From positions 104,242,320 to 104,306,319 of the forward strand of contig BSWB01000003.1 of the NCBI GenBank assembly GCA_033239125.1: DNA of 64,000 bases, written 5' to 3'. Below, piece by piece: positions 55,975 through 64,000 of this stretch. Made by a program: the position numbers and the translations under genes. This stretch comes from Fagopyrum homotropicum (taxonomy: Eukaryota > Streptophyta > Magnoliopsida > Caryophyllales > Polygonaceae). Every line of letters begins with the position of its first letter. The first letter of the stretch is position 1. Below the pieces are notes generated by a model. That model saw only the letters and a program-made list of their open reading frames with translations, ran no database searches and was not told the DNA's origin.

Positions 55975-57531
55975 TTAAACTAGATAATTGACAATATCAG
56001 CAAACCAAGGTTCGTTACCTTCCGAAAATTGGTGAAGGCAATGCTCCATCCATTGAAGTTGCTCATCGGGAAAGGATTCATTGATGGGCATGTCATCTCC
56101 CTCTAAATCAATGGGAGGTAGCCGGATGAGGTGATCCACTACAGAATTTTCGGATCCTTTTTTATCGCGGATTTCCAAGTCAAATTCCTGAAGTAGGAGA
56201 ATCCAGCGAATGAGGCGCGGCTTTGCGTCCTTCTTGGTGAGCAAGTACCGAATGGCGGCCTGGTCGGTGTAGACAATGACTTTCGCACCTACAAGATAAG
56301 AACAAAAATTTTCAAAAGGGTAAACTACCGCAAAGATCTCTTTTTCGGTGGTGGCGTAATTCAGTTGAGCCTCATCTAACGTCTTGCTAGCGTAGCAGAT
56401 GGCGTAGGTTCGCCCATCTTTCTTTTGTCCAAGAACTGCTCCTACTGCCACATCACTTGTGTCACACATGACTTCAAAGGGAAAGTCCCAATCAGAAGGT
56501 TGAATAATGGGAGCTGATATCAATGCTTCCTTTAGCTTATGAAAAGCATCTAGACATTCCTGTGAAAACTCAAAAATTGCATCTTTGTTCAACAAATTGG
56601 TTAGTGGTTTAAAGATCTTAGAAAAGTCTTTGATGAACCTCCTGTAAAAACCTAAATGTCCTAGAAAACTCCGCACACCTTTAACAGAACAAGGTGGAGG
56701 GAGTTTCTCTATAGTCTCGATCTTAGCTCAATCGACCTCTATACCTTGGTTTGAAATGAGGTGTCCTAGCACAATTCCCTCACGAACCATGAAGTGACAT
56801 TTTCCCAGTTTAGAACGAGATTACAATCCTCACAACGTTGTAACACAAGGGAGAGGTTAGCTAAACAATTATCGAAAAAGGAGCCATAAACAGAAAAATC
56901 ATCCATGAATACCTTCATGATCTCTTTGATATACTTGGAGAAAATAGCCATCATACAACGTTGGAAAGTGGATGGAGCATTACATAATCCAAATGGCATC
57001 CTTCGATAGGCGAATGTACCCCATGGACATGTGAAGGTGGTTTTCTCTTGATTGTCCGGGTGAATGGGGATCTGAAAGAAACCACTATAACCATCCAAAT
57101 AACAGAAATGGGATGATTGCTAACCTTTCAAGCATTTAATCAATGAATGAGAGGGGGAAGTGATCTTTCCTTGTCGCCACATTCAGTTTCCGATAGTCAA
57201 TGCACATCCTCCAACCAGTCACGATCCTTGTTGGAATCAACTCTTTGTTTTTGTTGGTAACAATGGTCATCCCACCTTTCTTTGGTATGACATGCATTAG
57301 GATCACCCATTTTCTATCCGAGATAGGGAAGATAATACCTGCATCAAGTAACTTAAGCACCTCCTTCTTCACTACTTCTTTTATGATCGGATTTAACCGT
57401 CTTTGAGGTTCCCGTGAAGGTTTATGATTATCTTCCATCAAGATTTTATGCATACACAAGGATGGTTTAATACCAACCAAATCATCAATGGTATAAACAA
57501 CAACTTTCCTATGTTTTCTCAACACATGCAT
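55975..57531 (-). pseudogene. Element G reverse transcriptase and RNase H
   Basis: From 57531: SLCMHKILMEDNHKP, PISDRKWVILMHVIPKKGGM, MCIDYRKLNVATRKDHFPLS (stop at about 57133), then MDGYSGFFQIPIHPDNQ, MPFGLCNAPSTFQRCM and the FMDD box. A shift near 56805 and a stop near 56730 precede SVKGVRSFLGHLGFYRRF. RNase H (56676-55975) has CDTSDVAVGAVLGQ (usual CDASD), ATTEKEIFAVVYPFENF and YTDQAAIRYLL, where Gln replaces the usual His. Confidence 0.88.
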
Positions 57532-57534
57532 CAG

Positions 57535-58286
57535 TTAAAATAACTCAATTTCAGTAAGGTTAGCATTGACAATGACATGATAGGTTGAATTTGGACCAAA
57601 AATGCGTACCTTAAGTGTTGTGGAAGAGGTTTTAGCTCCAATGTGGGGGGGGTTCCTTAGGTGGTGGTTCCATGTCTTTGGCAACATCTTGTGAAGTTTT
57701 GGAGGAGTCAAGGCTAGTGTTTGCGTTAGTTGAAGTTTCGACGACTTCGTTTGCTCCAGATGTACCTCGACCGAGGTACGGTCCGAGGTGATCCCTATTA
57801 CCTTCACCTCGGTCAGCCCAAAAATTGCTTCGGTCGAAATAAATTGCTCTCTGTCGAGGCAGTTTGTTGGCTCTTCTTCAAATTTCTCAAACACAGTTGA
57901 CGGATCTTCCTCTAAGGTTTTCAAGCTTTGTAAATATGCATCACATGAAACATCTACACCTTTCTCTATCATACTAAAACTTAGAAATCTTTCGAGAGGA
58001 TCTTTAATAAGGATAAAGCTAACCAATTCACGATATTCCTCTCCATCATAGATGTTGAAGATGTCTTCTTTCAATCCTCGTCCTTCCATTAAGGTTGATA
58101 GTATGAATTCAACTTGTTCTTCTCCAATGTTGAAAGACAACTTGACATTCTTGCAATCCACGTAGCAACCGGATGTTGCAAGAAATGGTCTCCCAAGGAT
58201 AATAGGAACAGGATAATCTACAGGAATGTCCAATACCACAAAGTCTATGGGAATGTAGAATTTACCTAGTCTTATAGGAAGTGTAT
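57535..58286 (-). pseudogene. Element G protease C-terminal part and PR-RT linker
   Basis: RLGKFYIPIDF, VVLDIPVDYPVPIILGRPFLATSG, CYVDCKNVKLSFNIGEEQVEF and then an acidic linker. The DLGA active-site half is missing because the element stops at the LINE junction. Dyad modules of the CTCGGTCGAG type lie in the linker (57762-57850), at the same protein position as the CCACGGCCGTGG modules in B. Confidence 0.85.
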
Positions 58287-58289
58287 GAT

Positions 58290-58333
58290 AACGGGCGTAT
58301 TCTCTGTATTAGGAAAGATTATTATCATCATCC
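58290..58333. other. Illegitimate junction between G protease and LINE
   Basis: G similarity fades left of here and LINE similarity (ATCCTTCCAAAATCTGATTG versus ATCCTTCCAAAATCTTATTG in copy 1) begins at about 58330. No target duplication, poly(T) or LTR border is seen, so it is a recombination joint and not an insertion. Confidence 0.7.
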
Positions 58334-58841
58334 TTCCAAAATCTGATTGTTTTTCCGTCCCCAACCCTCCATACAAGTCCTTTATTAAATTCTTCGTTTA
58401 ACTTAATTAGTTTCTTCCATTGCCAAGAAGATTTTGTCCCACATTTATATTCCCATAGTCGAGTTCCTTTAAGATATTTTTCTTCTACTATTTTAACCCA
58501 AATGTTGTCCGGTTCAGACATAACTTTTCACAACAACTTCATTTGAAGGACTTTATTCATGTCTTTTGATTTTCTAATTCTAATTCCGCCTAGAGGATGT
58601 GGTTTACAAATTTTATCCTAACTCATCAAGGGATGGAAGTTTGGACCTTTATTCCAAAATAAAATTCTATTGCGTTTGTCCAATTCATTATGAATGCTTA
58701 CTAGTAGCATGAAAGTCTGCATTAAGTAACTTGGTTTTGCATTTAGGTTAGCTTTTATTATTGTTATCCTTCCTTCTTGAGACAAGGAAAACGCTTTCCA
58801 TTTGATTAGTTGTTGTTTTGTTTTCATAATTACTAAATTAA
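58334..58841 (-). pseudogene. LINE ORF2 segment, copy 2, first piece
   Basis: Minus-strand reading: EGRITIIKANLNAKPSYLMQ, LDKRNRILFWNKG, GTRLWEYKCGTKSSWQWKKL and RVGDGKTIRFWKD, the region downstream of the LINE RT. It is a duplicate of 43768-44288 plus the stretch destroyed there by the solo LTR. Interrupted at 58842 by a MITE. Confidence 0.85.
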
Positions 58842-59213
58842 GGGGGGTGTATTCAATTAAGAGTTTATAGGAATTTTTTGGAGTTTAAAAGTCTATGGGT
58901 ATTGAATATAGATTTTTAAAAGTCCATATAAATCTTTAGGTATTCAATTAGGATTTAAAATTTTCCATAAAATTCCTATGGTATTTAAAAGTTTGTGGAT
59001 TTTAAAAGAATCTATTATTTCATTGATTTTATAGGATTCTTCATTACTTTTATACCTACCTAAAATCCATAAAAATCTTCCCCCAACACATAAGATTCCC
59101 ACAAAATCTGTATTGATTCTATATAGAATTAAAATTTCCCACAGAATTGGCAAATCCTATGATTATTAAGAATTCGTCAAAATCTTTAAAAGTCTCGATT
59201 GAATACACCCTCC
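58842..59213. mobile_element. Tourist-like (PIF/Harbinger-type) MITE
   Basis: 372 bp with terminal inverted repeats GGGGGGTGTATTCAAT and GGAGGGTGTATTCAAT, AT-rich and without an ORF, flanked by the 3-bp duplication TAA (58839-58841, 59214-59216). LINE copy 1 has the intact empty site (CTAAATTAAATGTATC near 44230-44245), which proves the borders. The TAA target and G-rich ends fit PIF/Harbinger; superfamily is an inference. Confidence 0.9.
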
Positions 59214-59216
59214 TAA

Positions 59217-59265
59217 ATGTATCTTTGTTAACTCTCCCATTGATGATGGGGAAACCTAAGTATTG
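59217..59265 (-). pseudogene. LINE ORF2 segment, copy 2, second piece
   Basis: Reads YLGFPIINGRVNKDT on the minus strand and ends with TATTG (59261-59265) at the solo LTR. Joined across the LTR to 60846 it gives the standard YLG(F/I)P motif in frame. Confidence 0.85.
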
Positions 59266-60840
59266 TGTTCGCTCCAAAAGGTGTGTGTAGACAAAGCTTT
59301 AAATTTATAATCCGAATAATAAACCTAACGATAAGCGAACTCGTAGTGTACGGATCAATTGTAGTAAGGGCTTATATTTCGGAGTCGATCTCAGGGAATC
59401 CGTGAGAATAATCACAGTAAAGCAATCTAACTTCACAAACATGCAATAATATTGATCAAAAGCAAAAGCAAGTATTTGTATCAAGATGGGGAAATGCAGA
59501 TTCTAAAGATCATAGTATCCAGTCATGGTTTCGACTCAAGATTTCTACAAGTAACGTGGACAAAGTTGAAGTTTGTTAAGGGAAGATGTTGCTACTATGG
59601 GATATATCACCGGGTAAGTCTCACTATCCACTTTCCCAAACCAAGGCTCTTATCACCGGGTAAGTCTCAAGGAACTAAGGAAAGGTAAAAGCGCTCAAAC
59701 CAACATCACTCACCTAAGGGTACAAAACTAACCATCATCGGGTAAGTCTCAAGTTAACTCTCTCAAACCCTAATAAAGGATAAACATTTATTACCTAACA
59801 CTCATCATCATCGGTATACAAGCAAAGGAATCACCAGGTAAGTATCAAACCCTAATAAAGGTGCAACAAGGATAGGATTTCGCAAACTATAATCTAAACT
59901 CGAGATAGGCACAACAGTGGGCGATCTCGTTCTATTCTATATCGATCTCGGTTGAGATGCTCAACAAACAGCCCGAGACGGGTTTCGGATTAGAGTTAAC
60001 TCAAGCTTTCAGGGTCCACTCAGATAAAGGTCTATTCTTTCATCGTCTATACCACAACCTTCAACTAACCACCCTAGAATCCCAAGGATGTTTAGCCAAC
60101 AATCATCATAATCAATGCAATATCAAATATATCAAGAATATCAAGAAAAGGGAATAAAGCAAGCAACAAAGATGTATCAATTATCAAAGCAAACAAACCA
60201 ACAATAGTATCAATAATATGTTCCAAAAAGGGCTGATAACAACTCACTAGCAATCCCCAAACAAACCCTCACAATCTAGGGTTCCTCAAACCCTAAGCAA
60301 TCCTTCCTTCAAATCTTCTTTCAATCCTCAATAACTCTCCAATTAGTCTTCCAAGAAAACCTTTGACATCTCAGTGTGTCTAACTCAATGTTCACCTCCT
60401 TCTTTTATAGAAGAATTTTAGGTCAAAAATATATCTTGTCTCTTTGGGTTGTGCGTTGTCGACCTCGATCCAGGCCCAGTGGGCCATCTCGGTCGAGATG
60501 CATCATTGTGTTCATCCGAGATGAGCAGTGATCTACGTGCATGAAATCGTATCTTCATCTCGATCTTTCTTCCTTCTTTCCAACATAGTTACTGTCTTTC
60601 TCCTTGTCCTTCCTAATGCTCATAAATGTAACTTCATAGCTTCCTTAGCACTTTATGCTCCATTTCCACTCAAAACGTGTCATATTCCCTACAATTACAA
60701 TAAAACGTGGTATAGACCTCGATTCTTGCAAAGTAACCGAATAATGACATAAACACTATAAATACATATACATGCATGCAGAATTATGATGAGAAAACAA
60801 CAAAATCATGTCCGAATATAGACAATAATTCATGCTATCA
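59266..60840 (-). mobile_element. G-family LTR (solo in structure) in the LINE
   Basis: 1575 bp, TGATAGCATG...AGCGAACA in sense, flanked by perfect TATTG copies (59261-59265, 60841-60845). There is no primer site or gag next to it. It sits at exactly the same LINE position as the LTR at 44289-45899. It is either a solo LTR on a duplicated LINE segment or the relic of G's 5' LTR. Confidence 0.93.
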
Positions 60841-60845
60841 TATTG

Positions 60846-62210
60846 TTCGAAGTTTGTAGATAAATTGATCCCTAAATGACCTGGATTCTTCTTATGTTAC
60901 TTTGATCAATGTTAGTCGTAGTTTGGAAAGCAGATTTATGATAATTAATGAACTGGCCGGAGATGTCACAATAGTCCTTTAATGTTGAAAGAACCAAATT
61001 ACTAGCTTGTGTAGTTGTCTTAGAGAAGACTATAATGTCATCATCAAAATCTAAAAAAGGAATTCTAGTCCCGTTCTTCGAGATAGGGAATCCGATAGTC
61101 TTTGGGTAGTCATCAAATAATTTTTGTAAATTTCTAGAAAGAACTTCGCACATAGATTGAAAAGAAGAGGAGAGAGTGGGTCTCCTTGTCGGAGTCCACG
61201 TTGCGGATAAACCATACTGGTGGTTGAATCATTAATTAAAATTGAATAAGAGACGGTAGGGATACACTTGTTTCCATTGTCTAAATTTTTCTCCAAATCC
61301 GAATTTTTCTAAGACCGCTTTTAGAAATTCTCAATCTACTTTATCATAGGCTTTTTCCATGTCTAATTTCATAGCCATATACCTCACATTTTCTTTTTTG
61401 ATTTTAAACCGTGGAATATTTCGTGAGCAATGAGAACATTATTCTGAATTGCTCTATTTTTAATAAAAGCCCTTTGTAATAGATGGATAAGTTTTGGTAG
61501 GACATGGCTTAGTCGTTTTGCTAATATTTTTGAGATAATTTTATATACCGTAGACACTAAACTAATAGGTTTGTAATGGGATGTTGACGTTGGGTTATCT
61601 ATCTTTGGTAGGAGAGTAATAAACGTATGATTAAGTTGTCTAAGAATTTTTCCGGTTCTATAAAAACTCTTGACTGCTCTTGTTACTGTTGGCCCGACAA
61701 TATTCCAGTACTTTTGGTAGAATCCCGCGGGCATTCCATCTGGTCTTGGCGATTTGTCTGCCCCTATATTAAACATTGCTTCCTTGACTTCATTTGTGAA
61801 GAAAGGTATTTCCAAATTATTGTTATCTATTATGGATATTTCTTGATGAATAACTTGTAATTGACATTGCATTTTGTTCATGTCTATTATAGACGCTTTG
61901 AAACGATTTTTGTAATCATTTTACTAATTCTTCATTAATGTTTGTCTCATTTGATAACACCATCTCATCACTTTTGGTAATCGTTGAAATAATTTTTTTT
62001 ATTTCTTCGACCCGTAGCTTTCTTGTGATGGAATTTTGTATTCTTATCCCCAAATTGAAGAAATTTTATTTTAGCTCGTTGCATCCAATATTTATGTTGA
62101 TATTCCACCAAACAATCCCTTTTCTTACTAAGTTTGTTGATTTTGTCATTTAGCTTTTGATCAAAATGTGAGAAACTTTGTTTTTGCAGCCCTAATAGTT
62201 CTTCGTCCAC
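60846..62210 (-). pseudogene. LINE reverse transcriptase domain
   Basis: Minus-strand pieces: DKSPRPDGMPAGFYQKYWNI, FITLLPKIDNPTSTSHYKPI and SLVSTVYKIISKILAKRL (fingers), RAFIKNRAIQNNVLIAHEI, GLRQGDPLSPLLFNLCAKF (motif B region) and FLDFDDDIIVF, where FDDD stands for the catalytic FADD box. The palm continues to the LTR at 60841. It copies LINE RNA at nicked target DNA (family knowledge). Frameshifts near 61350 and 61160 and a stop near 61290 break it. Confidence 0.88.
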
Positions 62211-63126
62211 TTTTAGAAGTTGTCTTTTAATGTTACCAAAATTTTCTCAACTCCATTTTTTAAGTTTCTGCTTGAGAAGTTTTGTTTTCTTTGCTAGATT
62301 AAACATATATGAACCTTTGTATTGAGTTCTTCAAACCTATTTTACAAGGTTTTCACAATCTTGCCTTAGCGTCCACATTGTTTCAAACATAAACGGTTTG
62401 TTCATAACAATGATATTAGACAATTGAGTATAAAAGGAGATCATGCAATGATCAGAGTTTGTGAAAGCATGGTTCCTGGTATGTATCGTTGGATACTCTT
62501 GGATGATTTTAAACGAAGTCATCACCCTATCTAGTTTTTCATACGTGTTATTATCGCCATGTTTCTTTTTTTTCAAGTAAATATATTTCCTTTAGTAGGT
62601 AAATCCATAAGGCTAAATTGGCTCGAAAACTGAGACAATCTCTCGAACTTACAATTAGTTGGAGTCACCCTACCCTTTTTTGTCAGCAGGTTCTAATATC
62701 TCATTAAAATTGCCAATAATAATCATTGGAATTTTTCTATCGTTCATCTCACTTCTTAATTGTGACCAGTATAGGTTTTTTCAATTGCTCGTTTGGTGGA
62801 GCGTAGATGAAAATAATCACAAATTCGAAATACATTGGTATGTGTTACAAGTAGATATCGTTCAGTTGAATTAATGATTTCTATTTTTTCACTTTTGATT
62901 TGATATTCTTTCCAAAGCAGACATAATCCACCCGCAAAACCCATTGCCGGAATGAAGAAAATTCTATCAAATCCGGCATTCTTCCATGCCCTTTAATCAG
63001 GCTCATCCTTAGTTTTAGTTTCTGCCAACACAATCATTTAGATATGTTCATTTTTACACGTAATGTTCAAATTAGTCCAAAAATTCTTTTTTCTATGCCT
63101 CTACAATTCCAGAATGCGATCTTCAT
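62211..63126 (-). pseudogene. LINE apurinic-type endonuclease domain (ORF2 N-terminus)
   Basis: Begins with the ATG at 63126 as MKIAFWNCRGI, the usual ORF2 start (Asn of WNCRG binds metal). The frame shifts soon after, then GFAGGLCLLWKEY, VTHTNVFRICDYFH, LDRVMTSFKII and FTNSDHCMISF (SDH catalytic His motif) follow. The order and motifs are those of the APE-like endonuclease of plant L1 elements, which nicks the target site. Several stops and shifts make it a pseudogene. Confidence 0.83.
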
Positions 63127-64000
63127 TTTATTCGTTAATACGGTCTTGGGTGTTTAACTCCCTTTATTCCAAACATGAATTCCAAAATTGTTCCTCATTT
63201 GGTCTATAATACATACAGATTAGGTTATGCATCTATATCGTTTATATAACCCTTGAAAGCCTAAAAAGAAGATGACTTGGGTTATCCATCTATATCCTTT
63301 AATTTTACAAAATTGTTCCTCATTTGATATATAATACATACAGATTAGTCGAAATAGATGATAGTAGCTGTTCATGGTCGTTGACGATCTTGCCCGATCT
63401 TCATTATACCATTGTTCATCCAGAGCTGAAGTTATTTCCAAACACCCTAGAAACCACACAGAAAGCCAGAAGACAACATATATATGACAAGAAAACGACA
63501 TTTCATACATTGAAAGATTTAGTCCATTTTTTATTGAGTAATCATGCAGAAAAATTGCAAATTAACCACACATAAGCGATAAGGTTCATTCGAATATCGA
63601 GAGATGCTTTCCTGTGTATCAAAATTTGTAAGTGATTTTTCTCCTACTAACACCAACCTTGCTTCCAGAGCTGAACAAAAAACTCGATTGTGCTCTTTAT
63701 TTAGACATAATCTATTTACTCTATAAGTTCCAGATTCTGTTTCTAACAAATAGGAACTCACATGACATTATATTAAAGCCAACAACAACACCATCAAAGA
63801 ATTGTTATTGGCTCTTAACCAATTGAAATAAATTGCTGAATTTTTCAACTCTATTGTACCTATATCATGGAAATACTCAAATGTACAACAAACAGTAAAA
63901 CAAATAATCCTTGAGTGCACACATAGAAATTCCCACACCAATTTATGAATGGACATTAAAGTAAAAAAGTTGGTACTAACTGAGGGCATAAAGCACACAA
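63127..64000. other. Sequence upstream of the LINE ORF2, unassigned
   Basis: AT-rich with no recognisable coding frame. It includes a direct repeat of 39 bases (63184-63222 and 63309-63347) and a repeated CATCTATATC (about 63230 and 63283). It may hold the LINE ORF1/UTR in decayed form or flanking DNA. Confidence 0.4.

Larger units (their letters stand above)
44289..58312 (-). mobile_element. Element G: third Athila family, truncated at its 5' side
   Basis: Minus-strand element inserted in the LINE, target copy TATTG at 44284-44288. It has a 3' LTR (44289-45899), a 3' non-coding region split by a CACTA element, ORF3, integrase, RNase H, RT and part of protease. At about 58290-58330 the protease passes directly into LINE sequence, so the protease N-terminus, gag, primer site and own 5' LTR are missing. 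It is more decayed than B or D. The LTR is related to the D family (TGATAGCATGAATTAT start, CCGGGTAAGTCTCA repeats). Confidence 0.9.

Noticed and set aside
58842..59213. MITE considered a Stowaway (TA target) element
   Set aside because: The empty site in the paralogous LINE copy fits a 3-bp TAA duplication with G-rich ends better than a TA duplication with CTCCCTCC ends.

Overview
Eudicot-like plant nuclear DNA made almost entirely of transposable elements. The evidence is Athila-type and chromovirus-type Ty3/gypsy LTR retrotransposons primed by tRNA-Asp and initiator tRNA-Met, a plant L1-type LINE, a CACTA transposon carrying intron-containing plant gene pieces, and a Tourist-like MITE. I see no intact host gene, rRNA or tRNA gene. 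I cannot name the species.

Layout of the left 40 kb (nested five deep). The oldest layer is a chromovirus, I (minus, 37323-~40155). It is split by chromovirus H (minus, 31726-37322; its 3' half lies outside the window). H is split by element A (minus; gag at 1-315, tRNA-Asp primer site at 365-381, 5' LTR scattered over 387-31725). The A LTR is split twice: by the 23.4-kb Athila element B (plus, 553-23951, TSD GTTTG) and by the compact Athila derivative C (minus, 24244-30761, TSD CTTAT). B is split in its protease by Athila D (minus, 4440-13013, TSD AGCAA/AGCGA) and in its reverse transcriptase by a solo LTR, E, of the D family (14259-16026, TSD ACGGT).

Layout of the right 24 kb. A plus-strand gypsy scrap (40.26-41.4 kb) precedes a minus-strand LINE. 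The LINE carries an A-family solo LTR (42233-43762, TSD CCAAC) and a third Athila family, G (from 44289, TSD TATTG). The G 3' region holds a 5.2-kb CACTA element (46537-51761, TSD CTA) with captured exons of FEN1 and of a mitochondrial-type elongation factor G. Instead of ending in gag, primer site and 5' LTR, G runs into a second copy of the same LINE segment (58.3-59.27 kb, with a 372-bp MITE) and then into an LTR (59266-60840) followed by the 5' half of the LINE (to 63126). This is a local duplication made by illegitimate recombination.

How the parts relate. B, C, D and G share a plan: LTR, tRNA-Asp primer site, gag, protease, RT/RNase H, integrase, a hairpin with the GGGAGGCAACCC core, a third ORF, a conserved ~190-bp non-coding block, a stem-loop just before the polypurine tract, LTR. 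C has lost almost all coding capacity but keeps every cis element and shares B-family LTRs, so it looks like a dependent partner of B-like elements. Each element group also carries its own GC-rich dyad-symmetric module, repeated many times: CCACGGCCGTGG in B and C; CTCGGTCGAG in D, E, G and the 40.4-kb scrap; CCGCCCCTGCGG-like in A and H. In the Athila families these sit in the LTRs, the pol-ORF3 spacer and the protease-RT linker. This is the most intriguing candidate for an undescribed system.
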